In this document: piece after piece, positions 8,880 through 17,159 of the stretch
Position numbering within the stretch: the stretch's first letter is position 1
Layout of the letters: each line of letters opens with the position of its first letter
Origin: WTFY01 sp965220895
Lineage (GTDB): Bacteria; Pseudomonadota; Gammaproteobacteria; UBA4575
Assembly: GCA_965220895.1 (NCBI GenBank)
Contig: OZ244850.1
Span: 992,001 to 1,056,000, forward strand
Direction of reading: 5' to 3'
Length of the DNA: 64,000 bases
Notes under the pieces: generated by a model
What the model was told of the DNA's origin: nothing
Database searches by the model: none
Seen by the model: the letters and a program-made list of their open reading frames with translations, nothing else
Made by a program: the position numbers and the translations under genes

Positions 8880-9234
8880 CGGGCTTCTCCGTGGCGGGCG
8901 CGGCCTTGGACCTGGAGGATTCAATCTGCTCCTCGACGGCGGCGACCAGCGAGTCATCGTCATCGTCTTCAAAGTCCTCCTCAATCTCGCGCTGCGTGTC
9001 CTTGAGGATGGACTTCAGCTCGCCGATCTCATTCTGCTGCTTCTCCAGCATCTCCTTGAGCTCGGTGGCACGGATCTCGGATTCGATGTCGGCGCGAAAG
9101 GCGGTCAGGGTGCGCTTGGCCTTGCCGAACCAGTGACCCGCCTGGGCGGCCAGGCGCGGCAGGCGTTCGGGCCCGACCACCAGCAACACCACCACCATGA
9201 TCAGGGTAAGCTCCCAGAAGCCGAAATCGAACAT
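8869..9234 (-). CDS. tatB: Twin-arginine translocase subunit TatB
   Basis: 121 residues. MFDFGFWELTLIMVVVLLVVG is the single N-terminal membrane helix with the TatB-type Glu, followed by GPERLPRLAAQAG and a long charged amphipathic and coiled-coil tail (KEMLEKQQNEIGELKSIL). It forms the receptor complex with TatC. It lies between tatA (12 bp upstream) and tatC (overlapping). Confidence 0.95.
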   Translation of the reverse strand: MFDFGFWELTLIMVVVLLVVGPERLPRLAAQAGHWFGKAKRTLTAFRADIESEIRATELKEMLEKQQNEIGELKSILKDTQREIEEDFEDDDDDSLVAAVEEQIESSRSKAAPATEKPDGD

Positions 9235-9246
9235 GGACCGGGGAGG

Positions 9247-9429
9247 TTATTCTTTCGGCGGGGCTTTCTCGGCCTTGGGCTCTTCGGGCTCGCTGTCTTC
9301 TTTGACGGATTTCTTGAAGTTCTTGACCGCGCTGCCGATGTCCCCGCCAATGTTGCGCAATTTTTTCGTGCCGAATATCAGCACGATGATCAGTAGTACG
9401 ATCAGTAGTTGCCAGGGGCTGATTCCCAT
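9247..9429 (-). CDS. tatA: Twin-arginine translocase subunit TatA
   Basis: 60 residues from ATG 9429. MGISPWQLLIVLLIIVLIFG is followed by TKKLRNIGGDIGSAVKNFKK, the invariant TatA hinge and amphipathic helix. The acidic tail (EDSEPEEPKAEK) is short. TatA oligomers form the translocation path. It lies 37 bp downstream of hisE, as in the common hisE-tatA junction of gammaproteobacteria. Confidence 0.95.
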   Translation of the reverse strand: MGISPWQLLIVLLIIVLIFGTKKLRNIGGDIGSAVKNFKKSVKEDSEPEEPKAEKAPPKE

Positions 9430-9466
9430 AACGTGTACTCCGGTTCGCTCAAATAAAAGTCCGGGC

Positions 9467-9793
9467 TCAACGTGAGCGCTCGCGTTGTGCCTTCTCAACA
9501 AGTCCCGAGGTCCCGAACCTGCGCTCCAGTTCGTCCAGTACCGCCCCGGGACCCAGGTCCCGATAGGCCAGCAGCACCAGGCAGTGAAACCACAGGTCGG
9601 CCACTTCGTGAACCAGGTGCCCGGGATCCCCGCCTGCGGCCTCCACGGTCTCTTGCGCTTCCTCGCGGATCTTGGCGAGCATCGCCTCGAGCCCGCCTGC
9701 ATACAGTCCGGCCACGTAGGAGTCCTCGGGCGAGGCCTGCTTGCGGGCCTCGAGGGTCTCGGCCAGTCGGTGCAGGGTATCGTCGGTGCTCAT
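9467..9793 (-). CDS. hisE: Phosphoribosyl-ATP pyrophosphatase HisE
   Basis: 108 residues, stand-alone HisE. The motifs SYVAGLYAGG and IREEAQETVEAA then HEVADLWFH supply the acidic Mg-binding residues of the all-alpha NTP pyrophosphohydrolase fold. It catalyses the second step of histidine synthesis (PR-ATP to PR-AMP). In related genomes it follows hisI; here the upstream neighbour is a HigBA pair and no hisI is seen between this gene and hisF. Confidence 0.95.
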   Translation of the reverse strand: MSTDDTLHRLAETLEARKQASPEDSYVAGLYAGGLEAMLAKIREEAQETVEAAGGDPGHLVHEVADLWFHCLVLLAYRDLGPGAVLDELERRFGTSGLVEKAQRERSR

Positions 9794-10167
9794 CTCGTGT
9801 TCGCCAGGCTGCGGCCCCCTACAGTACCACAGGCCCGGCCTGCGCCTCTATTATAGCGCCTTTGGGGAAATGGCTCATTTTGAAATTCAGCTGGCCGGAT
9901 GCACAATCCCGCTATGCAATGAACGGCCACTTTCTGAATCCGGTTTCAATGCGCCGGCAAGGGGTATGTCCGGGAGAGAATCTAGAAGCCCTGGGGGATG
10001 ACGAAGAGTTGTCACGAGATCGGGAATAGGCGGACGCCCAGCACGATGAATGAAGAGGGAAAGGGCGTGTCCGGTGTTCTGTACATACCCATGAATTATG
10101 CTTGACGTAACACGTATATATTGGCTAAGGTATCCACAGTGAGGTTGCAGCGGGGACACAAATCATC
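9794..10167. other. Interrupted hisF/hisE junction, no gene seen
   Basis: 374 bp between hisE and the plus-strand toxin gene. No coding frame with recognisable similarity was seen on either strand, and no trace of hisI, which normally sits here. The stretch next to the toxin (from about 10080) is AT-rich and is the likely promoter region of the HigBA pair; a TTGACG lies at 10102 but its -10 partner is unclear. Confidence 0.5.
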
Positions 10168-10449
10168 GTGATCGTCGGCTTCTCCGACAGGAAGACTGAG
10201 GCGTTCTACGAAGGATACCGGGTAGCGGCCTTCTCCGGCTTTGCCCGTAGCGCTTCGCGCAAGTTCGACCAGCTTGATGCAGCCACCTGTTTGGGCGACC
10301 TGGCACGCCCCGGCAATCATCTGCAGGCACTCAAGGGTCGGCGCAGGGGGCAGTGGAGCATCCGTATCAACGACCAGTGGCGAATCTGCTTCAAGTGGCC
10401 CGAGGGCAGTTCCGGTCCGACCGAAGTGGAAATTGTTGATTACCATTAA
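10168..10449 (+). CDS. higB: HigB/RelE-family toxin
   Basis: 93 residues from GTG 10168. It shows the HigB pattern: the N-terminal strand IVGFSDRKTEAFYEG, the LDAATCLGDLARPGNHLQAL segment, then GQWSIRINDQWRICFKW and a final VEIVDYH. Family members are ribosome-dependent mRNA interferases with the catalytic and RNA-contact residues in the RxNxxWRIxF strand and the last His. The antitoxin follows 13 bp downstream with a strong AGGAGG ribosome-binding site. The pair is inserted on the strand opposite to the his operon. Confidence 0.9.
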   Translation: MIVGFSDRKTEAFYEGYRVAAFSGFARSASRKFDQLDAATCLGDLARPGNHLQALKGRRRGQWSIRINDQWRICFKWPEGSSGPTEVEIVDYH

Positions 10450-10821
10450 GAGGAGGCATCAAATGCGTGAACCTATCCATCCCGGCGAGACCTTGCGCGA
10501 GGATCTCGACGCGCTCGGCATGAGTGCGGCAGAATTGGCACGACGGATCGAGGTGCCGGTGAACCGAATCACTGAAATTCTTAACGGCCGACGGTCGATC
10601 ACCGGCGATACCGCCTTGCGGCTGGGGCGTTTTTTTGGCACCTCGGGCGAATTCTGGCTCAACCTCCAGAAGCTGTACGAGCTACGGCGTGTGGAACAAA
10701 AGCACGGAGCGACGATCGCCCGGTTGCCGACACTGGATACCGGGACGAATCTGCACACTACGGGGTAAGTGCCGGCATGTACTGACCGCCATGGCGCTCA
10801 TATGTTCGTGCTGCAGCCGTG
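10447..10821 (+). repeat. 375-bp higA-containing inverted repeat, copy 1
   Basis: From the TAAGAGGAGG ribosome-binding site through the whole higA gene to GCCGTG past its stop, this segment is matched with few differences by the complement of 20864-21238. Outside these limits the two loci differ. Copy 1 retains the upstream toxin; copy 2 does not. Confidence 0.8.
10463..10768 (+). CDS. higA: HigA-family antitoxin, copy 1
   Basis: 101 residues starting MREPIHPGETLREDL. It has an XRE helix-turn-helix (AAELARRIEVPVNRITEILN) and the HigA-type tail SGEFWLNLQKLYELR. It neutralises HigB and represses the operon. AGGAGG at 10451-10456 is the ribosome-binding site. A near-identical copy lies inverted at 20917-21222. 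Confidence 0.93.
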   Translation: MREPIHPGETLREDLDALGMSAAELARRIEVPVNRITEILNGRRSITGDTALRLGRFFGTSGEFWLNLQKLYELRRVEQKHGATIARLPTLDTGTNLHTTG

Positions 10822-10937
10822 TCGACGGACTGTGCCAGATTACACAATCCGTGCTCGATCGGATTGCACTTGGGTCGTTGTGAAGCTCACCTGTGGGATG
10901 CAGCGAACATCCTTCGCGACAAGACGGCAGGCCCGGA

Positions 10938-11711
10938 TCAGGGGCGAACGACGATGCCCTGAGCGGCCATGTAGGCCTTGGCCTCGCCGATGGTGAATTC
11001 CGCAAAATGAAAGATACTGGCGGCGAGCACCGCATCGGCGCGCCCGAGGCTCACGCCGTCTGCCAGGTGCTGCAGGGTGCCGACGCCGCCCGAAGCGATC
11101 ACCGGGATGCCGACCGCCTTGCTGACCGCGCGGGTGAGCTCCAGATCGAATCCCGTCTTCATGCCGTCGCAGTCCATGCTGGTCAGCAGGATCTCGCCGG
11201 CCCCGAGCGCCTCCATCTTCTTTGCCCAGCCGACCGCCTCGATGCCGGTCGGCTTTCGCCCGCCGTGGGTGAAGAGCTCCCAGCGAAGCGGCTCGCCCTC
11301 ACCGCTTACGCGCTTGGCATCAATGGCAACCACGATGCATTGCGAGCCGGTCTTGTCGCTGGCCTCCTGCACGAACCCGGGATTGAACACCGCCGCGGTG
11401 TTGATGGCGACCTTGTCGGCGCCGGCGTTGAGCAGGGTGCGGATGTCCTCGAGCTTGCGGATGCCCCCGCCCACGGTGAGCGGGATGAACACCTGGGCGG
11501 CCACCTGCTCGACCACGTGCACCATGGTGTCGCGCTCATCGAAGCTTGCGGTGATGTCGAGGAAGGTGATCTCGTCGGCCCCCTCGGCATCGTAACGCTT
11601 GGCCACCTCCACCGGGTCGCCGGCATCGCGGATGTCAACGAACTGCACGCCCTTGACCACGCGACCGGCATCGACGTCGAGGCAGGGGATGATGCGTTTG
11701 GCGAGCGACAT
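10938..11711 (-). CDS. hisF: Imidazole glycerol phosphate synthase cyclase subunit HisF
   Basis: 257 residues from ATG 11711 (MSLAKRIIPCLDVDAGRVVK). (beta/alpha)8 barrel with the catalytic Asp in PCLDVDAGRVVKGVQF and the second in the IAINT/VVAIDAKR half-barrel, and the phosphate-binding loops TVGGGIR and IASGGVG. With HisH it makes imidazole glycerol phosphate and AICAR. It is now separated from hisA by about 9.5 kb of inserted DNA and from hisE by the HigBA insertion, so its expression must depend on a local promoter or readthrough. Confidence 0.97.
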   Translation of the reverse strand: MSLAKRIIPCLDVDAGRVVKGVQFVDIRDAGDPVEVAKRYDAEGADEITFLDITASFDERDTMVHVVEQVAAQVFIPLTVGGGIRKLEDIRTLLNAGADKVAINTAAVFNPGFVQEASDKTGSQCIVVAIDAKRVSGEGEPLRWELFTHGGRKPTGIEAVGWAKKMEALGAGEILLTSMDCDGMKTGFDLELTRAVSKAVGIPVIASGGVGTLQHLADGVSLGRADAVLAASIFHFAEFTIGEAKAYMAAQGIVVRP

Positions 11712-11793
11712 GGGTGGGCGAGCTGTGATATCCAGGGGAATTATATACTTCGACCCTGCAGCAAGACCGGAATTTCTTCGAGGGCTTAAAGGC

Positions 11794-12099
11794 TCAAGCG
11801 ACTTCGCTGTAGTCAATCGGCGTTAGTGCCTCCGTGTCTACCGATTGGCGCGCTTTGCACAGATCGTAGCTCTCCTGCAAGGTAAGCCAGCTTTCTGCGG
11901 AGCCACCCAAAACCCTGGACAGCCGTACAGCCATTTCCGGTGAAATTCCAGCAACACCGTTCAACAGGCGGCTGAAGGTGCTGCGTGCAACACCGAGTTG
12001 GTCAGCGACTTTATTCGCAGAAATCTCCGCGAACGGCTCAATGTACGTGCACCGGATCAAGGCACCCGGGTGCGGTGGGTCATGTTGCTGAAACGTCAT
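11794..12099 (-). CDS. HigA-type XRE antitoxin without a recognisable toxin
   Basis: 101 residues. MTFQQHDPPHPGALIRCTYI and the XRE helix-turn-helix (ISANKVADQLGVARSTFSRL) followed by SAESWLTLQESYDLCKAR are the HigA/VapI pattern. The toxin would normally lie just upstream on the same strand, but that space holds another antitoxin-like XRE gene. Probably a solitary antitoxin or a remnant of a TA pair. Confidence 0.85.
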   Translation of the reverse strand: MTFQQHDPPHPGALIRCTYIEPFAEISANKVADQLGVARSTFSRLLNGVAGISPEMAVRLSRVLGGSAESWLTLQESYDLCKARQSVDTEALTPIDYSEVA

Positions 12100-12146
12100 C
12101 AGTGATCGTCCTCATAGCTCACTACATAAGCATCGCCATCTTCATT

Positions 12147-12488
12147 CTAAAAATCGTTGTCCAGGCTTTCCGGTTGACGGGTTCGGGCACGCTCACGGTG
12201 CAGGGTGAGTGCTAGCCCCTCCTTGTCGAGTGCCGGATCTGCAATCTCTCTCAAGGCTTCCAGCAGGTCATACGCCCAAAGCAGCGCAATGTAAACTGCG
12301 ACTGCGGTCGAAGGCTTGCCTTGCTCGGCATTGGATACTGGACGTGGACCGGTACCGATCTTCTCGGCAACATCCTGAATTGTGAGGTTTCTCCGGAGCC
12401 TTGCAGTCCGCAGGTTGGCACCCAATTGCTTCAACGCCTGTTCCACGAGATAGGGGGGTGCGGTCGTCAATGTGTTTCTAGCAGTCAT
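12147..12488 (-). CDS. HipB-like XRE regulator without HipA
   Basis: 113 residues. An XRE helix-turn-helix (LGANLRTARLRRNLTIQDVA...GTGPRPVSNAEQGKPS) is followed by VAVYIALLWAYDLLEALREI-ADPALDKEGLAL. That second half is the typical tail of XRE proteins encoded next to HipA kinases. No hipA is present on either side, so the module appears truncated. It may still act as a DNA-binding repressor. The short AT-rich region above 12488 with repeated CTTAAG/TCTTAAGAGC words is a likely operator. Confidence 0.7.
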   Translation of the reverse strand: MTARNTLTTAPPYLVEQALKQLGANLRTARLRRNLTIQDVAEKIGTGPRPVSNAEQGKPSTAVAVYIALLWAYDLLEALREIADPALDKEGLALTLHRERARTRQPESLDNDF

Positions 12489-12565
12489 ACGCTCTTAACT
12501 ACATGTTACGAAGGTTAGCATGCTCTTAAGAGCATACCTTATTTTGATGGACAAGCAAGCAGCCC

Positions 12566-12992
12566 AGTGTCCTGTCATCCTTCAAGTGCCGGGTAGAGTC
12601 GTTTCAGTTTCCGTCGTGCGTGCGCAGTCGTGAACTGCCAGACACCGACCTCCTGTGCCAGCACCTGCATGCAGTCGATGCGCCGGTTCAGGCACTGGCG
12701 GATCATGACACTGAGCTCGGCCTCGGCCACGTTCAGCCAGCTGCCGTGCTTCGGGGTATACACGAACTCGAAGCGGCCCCGCCGCATACATACTCGCAGT
12801 CGTGGGGTGCAGGCGGTCCGGAGCCCATGGGGTCCGCGTCTCGCGGATCAGCTGGCGCGGGGTCTCGGCCATGCACACCACCGGGAAAGCGGCATCCCAG
12901 GGACACGGGTAGACATCCAGCACCTGCTCCATCGAGGCCACGAACCCGGCATGGGCCGGCGGCGGGATTACCCAGCCGGTTCGAGGAGGGTA
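12566..12992 (-). pseudogene. IS630-family transposase relic
   Basis: Two minus-strand frames together give an IS630 transposase C-terminal half: MEQVLDVYPCPWDAAFPVVC then MAETPRQLIRETRTPW (frame ending near 12790), then RFEFVYTPKHGSWLNVAEAE and LKRLYPALEG (frame 12575-12787). The frames must be joined by a frameshift with internal loss. The first DDE position reads MAETP where MDETP is usual, so the element is dead. The 3' end matches the fragment at 2665-2703. Confidence 0.75.
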
Positions 12993-13022
12993 ATCGGGGC
13001 GGTCCCATAGATTCAGGCTTTA

Positions 13023-13054
13023 TTATGAAACGATATTTAGTTATCATTTCATAA
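13023..13054. promoter_or_regulatory. Palindromic operator-like site ahead of fic
   Basis: TTATGAAA at 13023-13030 pairs with TTTCATAA at 13047-13054, and the 16-bp interior is itself near-palindromic (GATA...TATC). It is placed just upstream of the ribosome-binding site of the leader ORF, where a repressor would act. The C-terminal winged-helix-like domain of the Fic protein is an obvious candidate binder (inference). Confidence 0.55.
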
Positions 13055-13066
13055 CAAGGAGAGGGC

Positions 13067-13120
13067 ATGACTGCAGCGAAAGGAACCTTACGTAACAAAC
13101 CGGGGCGGGGTGACCCATGA
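13067..13120 (+). CDS. 17-residue leader peptide overlapping fic
   Basis: ATG 13067 is preceded by AAGGAG (13056-13061) with good spacing and reads MTAAKGTLRNKPGRGDP, then TGA at 13118-13120 that overlaps the fic start as ATGA. The fic gene itself lacks an equally good ribosome-binding site. Inference: a translated leader giving translational coupling, or the stub of a lost upstream gene. No family recognised. Confidence 0.5.
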   Translation: MTAAKGTLRNKPGRGDP

Positions 13121-14295
13121 AACGCAAGGCAGGGGAATATATAACACAAACAGTAGCTGGCGAGGGATACCATGCTTATGTGCCTGCTCCCCTGCCACCG
13201 GACCCGCCACTGGCCCTGGATACCAGGTTGTTACAGCACATGGACCAGGCCAACCGGGCCCTGGGCCGGCTGGAAGGCATCAGCCAGGTCTGGCCGAATT
13301 CCAGCCATTTCCTCAATCAACTCCTGTACCAGTACGTTCGAAAGGAAGCCGTCCTGTCTTCACAAATTGAAGGCACCCAGTCCTCGCTTTCCGATCTGCT
13401 GCTTTACGAACTCGAAGAAAAACCTGGAGTGGCGCTGGGCGATGTTCAGGAGGTATCGGGCTATGTCGGCGCACTCACTTACGGGCTGACCCGATTGCGC
13501 GAGGGATTCCCTTTGAGCTTGCGACTGCTTCGGGAAATCCACGGGATCCTGCTGGCCCAGGGACGAGGGGCCGACAAGACACCCGGGGAGTTTCGCCACA
13601 GCCAGAACTGGCTTGGCGGCACCCGTCCTGGCAATGCCATGTTCGTACCGCCGCCACCAGACCGCTTGATGGATTGCCTCGACCCGTTTGAGCATTTCCT
13701 GCATGACAAGCCGGAGCCCATGCCGTCACTGATCAAGGTGGCCCTGGCCCATGTGCAGTTCGAGACCATCCACCCGTTCCTGGACGGCAACGGCCGGCTG
13801 GGCCGCATGCTGATCACCTTGCTGCTATGTCACGACAAGGTGCTCAGCGAGCCGTCACTGTACCTCAGCCTGTTTTTCAAGGTCCACCGGCTCGAATACT
13901 ACGATCGCCTGCAGCAGGTGCGTGTCGACGGGGACTGGGAAGGATGGCTGCGTTTCTTCCTGACCGGCATCACACAAACCGCGGCGGAGGCCACCGAAAC
14001 TGCACAAAAGATTCTGGCATTGTTTGGGCGGGACCGGCAGAGAATCCAGGAACAGGGCAAAATTGCAGGCACCGCGCTGCGTGTCCATGAATTGCTCCAG
14101 CAACGCCCGATCCTCTCGATCGCGGCAGGCTGCAAGGCCCTGCACCTGACCCACCCCGCAGTGAACAAGAGTCTGCGCAGACTGGAAGATATGAGAATCG
14201 TCAGGGAAATCACGGGCCGACAACGAAATCGCCTGTATTCGTACGAGTCCTACATGAATATCCTGAATAGAGGACTGGAACCGCCTGCAGGCTAG
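13117..14295 (+). CDS. Fic-family AMPylase with N-terminal autoinhibitory motif and C-terminal wHTH
   Basis: 392 residues. The Fic core motif HPFLDGNGRLGR starts at residue 219 (catalytic His 219). The autoinhibitory alpha-inh motif SSQIEGT is at 81-87 (Glu 85), making it a class II, intramolecularly inhibited Fic protein. Residues about 315-385 (AGTALRVHELLQQRPILSIA...ALHLTHPAVNKSLRRLEDM) look like a winged helix-turn-helix. Known function: transfer of AMP (or another nucleotide part) to a target protein Ser/Thr/Tyr. It starts inside the stop of a short leader ORF and is preceded by a palindrome, so autoregulation is likely. The target is unknown. Confidence 0.9.
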   Translation: MKRKAGEYITQTVAGEGYHAYVPAPLPPDPPLALDTRLLQHMDQANRALGRLEGISQVWPNSSHFLNQLLYQYVRKEAVLSSQIEGTQSSLSDLLLYELEEKPGVALGDVQEVSGYVGALTYGLTRLREGFPLSLRLLREIHGILLAQGRGADKTPGEFRHSQNWLGGTRPGNAMFVPPPPDRLMDCLDPFEHFLHDKPEPMPSLIKVALAHVQFETIHPFLDGNGRLGRMLITLLLCHDKVLSEPSLYLSLFFKVHRLEYYDRLQQVRVDGDWEGWLRFFLTGITQTAAEATETAQKILALFGRDRQRIQEQGKIAGTALRVHELLQQRPILSIAAGCKALHLTHPAVNKSLRRLEDMRIVREITGRQRNRLYSYESYMNILNRGLEPPAG

Positions 14296-14575
14296 CCTGG
14301 ATATTGCACAAGGGGGTAGGCAAGGGTTCCTGTATTTCAATATAATTCAGTTAGTTAGCTCGATATCGAAGGACCCCTTGCCCATGACGGATTGTGCCCA
14401 AGAACCGCTTTCCTTTCCACGCTTAGCCTCAAACAGCTGAGGAAAGGACGAAAATCACATCTTGAACAGACAACTACTTGATTTGATAGGTTAGTTTTTA
14501 GCCTCACAGCCCTGTAAGTTTTCAGGCATAATTGCTGTCACTACCCCGTGCCGGTGTCGTAACAAACACTTTAAT

Positions 14576-15862
14576 ATGTCTTTCTCCTCCCCCAGTTTTG
14601 TGGATGTTTTTGCTGGATGTGGAGGGCTCTCCCTTGGGCTCATGCAAGCTGGGCTGGCTGGACGATTTGCTATTGAGAGTAACCCTGATGCGTTCGCTAC
14701 CCTGTCAACGAACTTGTTAAAACGTGGATCGCGGTGCAGGTACTCTTGGCCAAGATGGCTGGCGAAAGAACCGATTTCCGTCGAAGATTTTATAAAGTCT
14801 TACTTTGTACTGCCGCGACAGGTGATGGGCGATATTGACATACTCGCCGGTGGGCCACCATGCCAAGGATTCTCAGTTGCAGGAAGAAGGGAACATGATG
14901 ATCCTCGAAATAAGCTTTTCAAGTCATATATAGGCTTGGTTGAGAAAATACAACCGAAAGTTGTCCTTGTAGAGAATGTGAGGGGTTTCACGGCTGATTT
15001 CAGCAAATCTTCTAAAGTTGAAAATTACTCACACATGCTTAGGGAGGCACTAGAAAAAGATTATCAGGTTTTTGATAGGCTATTGGACCTCTCAAAATTT
15101 GGTGTGCCGCAAAGAAGAGTGAGGTATTTCTTGTTGGCCTTTTCCCCGGATATAGGTCTGACTGAGGATCCATTCACAATGCTCTTGGAAAGGCTGCCCT
15201 CTTTTTTGAGAACAAGGAAAATTTGTGTTCCGGTAACTGTCTTTGATGCTATCTCGGACCTTGAAATTTCCAAGTGCGGGACGCAACCAGCCCGAGATAC
15301 AAAGAATTTTGAAGAGATTGCATTTAAGAAGGCTATAACTTCGTTCCAAAAACTGATGAATTCCCAAACCCATGAAGTGAAAGATTTGCGGTTGGCCAGA
15401 CACCGGCCTGAAATAAGGGAGAGGTTTGCAGAAATTATTAAACTTATGCGTACAGAAGGTCGTCTCAACATATCTGTTGGGAAAAAGACTCGTGCAACAT
15501 TCAAGTTAAAGAAGCAGGCATTACGTGTCTTGGATCCTTCCAGTCCTGCCCCTACGATCACGAGTATGCCAGATGATTTGCTGCATTATGTGGAGGCAAG
15601 GACGCTGACAGTTCGTGAAAATGCCCGTCTCCAAACTTTTCCAGACTGGTATGAATTTAAAGGAAAGTATACAACTGGAGGTGCCCGTCGACGCTTTGAG
15701 GTCCCACGTTTTACACAGGTTGCGAACGCTGTTCCACCTCTTGTCGCAAACGCATTCGGCGAATTAATAGTGGATATCTTGTGCCCAGACTTGAAAGCAA
15801 ACAAGAGGTCAAACTCTCACAAGCTTGATTGTAAGCGAAGGCCTCGGCGATTAGCCGCGTGA
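14576..15862 (+). CDS. DNA (cytosine-5-)-methyltransferase, Dcm type
   Basis: 428 residues. Motif I FVDVFAGCGGLSLG (SAM binding) is at the N-terminus; motif IV GGPPCQGFS has the catalytic Cys 96; motif VI VLVENVRGF has Glu 133; motif VIII is VPQRRVRYFLL; the C-terminal motifs are TVRENARLQTFPDWYEFKG and QVANAVPPLVANAFGELI. All catalytic motifs are present, so it should be active. The target site cannot be predicted by eye. AT-rich codon use differs from the flanking his genes, indicating transfer. A Vsr gene lies 380 bp downstream, separated by an IS relic; the 280 bp upstream hold no gene. Confidence 0.93.
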   Translation: MSFSSPSFVDVFAGCGGLSLGLMQAGLAGRFAIESNPDAFATLSTNLLKRGSRCRYSWPRWLAKEPISVEDFIKSYFVLPRQVMGDIDILAGGPPCQGFSVAGRREHDDPRNKLFKSYIGLVEKIQPKVVLVENVRGFTADFSKSSKVENYSHMLREALEKDYQVFDRLLDLSKFGVPQRRVRYFLLAFSPDIGLTEDPFTMLLERLPSFLRTRKICVPVTVFDAISDLEISKCGTQPARDTKNFEEIAFKKAITSFQKLMNSQTHEVKDLRLARHRPEIRERFAEIIKLMRTEGRLNISVGKKTRATFKLKKQALRVLDPSSPAPTITSMPDDLLHYVEARTLTVRENARLQTFPDWYEFKGKYTTGGARRRFEVPRFTQVANAVPPLVANAFGELIVDILCPDLKANKRSNSHKLDCKRRPRRLAA

Positions 15863-16069
15863 TTCAAGCAAATTACTGGGATTCTATTCTTAGGTTGTGC
15901 AAGCTCAAATGCTGTACACATTCCAATTATTCGGCTCATGGATTTTATATCAAACCCCGCTTCCACTCTGAAGTGCAGCACTGGCCGGGTGCAAGGCACG
16001 GGCGGACATCGTGCGACCGTGCCAGACCGCTGCGATCTGCAGTCCGGGATTGTACAGGGGCAGTGGCCT

Positions 16070-16213
16070 TCAGGGCGAGGCCTGGGCCTCGGCAAAGACC
16101 TCTACCGGGGTGCGATAGCCCAGCACCTTGCGGGGCCGGTCCGCACGGATATACCAGTAGATCCACTCACGACCCGCCATCACTTCGCCCAGGTGATGGT
16201 AGCCAGCCGGCAT
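16070..16213 (-). pseudogene. Integrase-core transposase C-terminal relic (IS30/IS3-like)
   Basis: A 47-codon minus-strand frame reads YHHLGEVMAGREWIYWYIR then DRPRKVLGYRTPVEVFAEAQ and a stop. RPRKxLGYRTPxEVF is the C-terminal hallmark of integrase-core transposases. Only this end remains, lying between the methyltransferase and vsr. Confidence 0.6.
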
Positions 16214-16242
16214 GACAACTCTCCGTTTTTAGCTTACAGAGA

Positions 16243-16713
16243 TTGTTTGCCATCATCTGGCTTACTGCAACCCGCCTCAAACCCTGCTCGTGTTGCACTT
16301 CAGACTGGCACGGGGGAAAAGAAAAACGTAGCACAACCATGCGTGGTGTCAAAGGGAAAGACACAAAACCCGAGACAGTCGTAAGATCATACCTTCACGA
16401 ACATGGGTTTCGTTTTCGGTTGCACAGGAAAGACCTGCCAGGGAAGCCAGACATCATCTTGCCAAAATACAAGGTCGCTATTTTTGTTCATGGGTGTTTC
16501 TGGCATCAACATCCTGGTTGCAAGGAGGCCCGTATCCCAAAATCAAATACAGAATTTTGGGCGGAAAAATTTTCCAAGAATAAAGCTCGGGACAAAAGAA
16601 ATCTTGAATCCATTAAAGCTGTCGGCTGGGAGTCGATCGTCATTTGGGAGTGTGAACTTTTTTCAGACAAGCGACTTCTTGACTTAGGGACCCATTTGAG
16701 GTCAGTCAATTAG
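16243..16713 (+). CDS. vsr: Very-short-patch-repair endonuclease Vsr
   Basis: The conserved part starts at MRGVKGKDTKPE and continues VRSYLHEHGFRFRLHRKDLP, GKPDIILPKYKVAIFVHGCF, WHQHPGC and WAEKFSKNKARDKRN: the catalytic Asp and the His/Cys residues of the Vsr fold are present. Known role: it nicks T:G mismatches created by deamination of 5-methylcytosine in the paired methylase site. The first in-frame ATG is 16243, but the first 20 residues are unlike the family (expected -KRS--M), so the native start may have been lost to the adjacent IS insertion; ATG 16339 would give a shortened protein. The stop overlaps the stop of the convergent HAD gene. Confidence 0.88.
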   Translation: MFAIIWLTATRLKPCSCCTSDWHGGKEKRSTTMRGVKGKDTKPETVVRSYLHEHGFRFRLHRKDLPGKPDIILPKYKVAIFVHGCFWHQHPGCKEARIPKSNTEFWAEKFSKNKARDKRNLESIKAVGWESIVIWECELFSDKRLLDLGTHLRSVN

Positions 16714-17159
16714 AAGTCATGATCAGCACATTGTAAGCAGGTCAGTCCGAGACTTCGCCACATACGTACTGTTTTCGCACGATCATCAACGATGAACGCA
16801 ACATCATCGAGCGAAGATGTCAATTCGCCAAGCATCTCTTGTTTTATTTCTGCGTCAGGACGGAAATCCTTGTCAGGGCGCATGAGCAACCGTGTGCAGT
16901 CAATTTCGTGATGGCTCAGCCAGTTTTCAGTTACTGACCTATATCTCTCAGGCCGTGCGGTAACCAATACAACATCATAGTTGCCAGATCTGGAAAGTGT
17001 TCTATATAGACTAACTACGCCGACATTTGGCCTGTCTTCGTTCATCTTGTCATAAAACTTATCCCAGTGCTTAGGTGATGATGCTAAAAAGTGTTGCCGA
17101 TGTGAATTGTCGGCAAGGGTGCCGTCGATGTCGAAAAGCACGAGTTTCTTAGCGTTCAT
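16710..17159 (-). CDS. HAD phosphatase resembling polynucleotide kinase 3'-phosphatase
   Basis: 149 residues. HAD motif I is FDIDGTLAD, motif II is VLVTARPE, a basic DKDF...EIKQEML region supplies motif III, and motif IV is AFIVDDRAKTV. The short cap and the HWDKFYDKMNEDRPN segment resemble the phosphatase domain of T4-type polynucleotide kinase and deoxynucleotidases. Expected activity: removal of a phosphate from a nucleotide or nucleic-acid end (inference). It is the third gene of an overlapping operon: its start overlaps the response regulator by 11 bp, so it is probably an effector or accessory part of that system. Confidence 0.75.
   Translation of the reverse strand: MNAKKLVLFDIDGTLADNSHRQHFLASSPKHWDKFYDKMNEDRPNVGVVSLYRTLSRSGNYDVVLVTARPERYRSVTENWLSHHEIDCTRLLMRPDKDFRPDAEIKQEMLGELTSSLDDVAFIVDDRAKTVRMWRSLGLTCLQCADHDF

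Noticed and set aside
16339..16713. Vsr considered a pseudogene because of its odd first residues
   Set aside because: All catalytic and zinc-associated blocks are present and the frame is open; only the start is uncertain.
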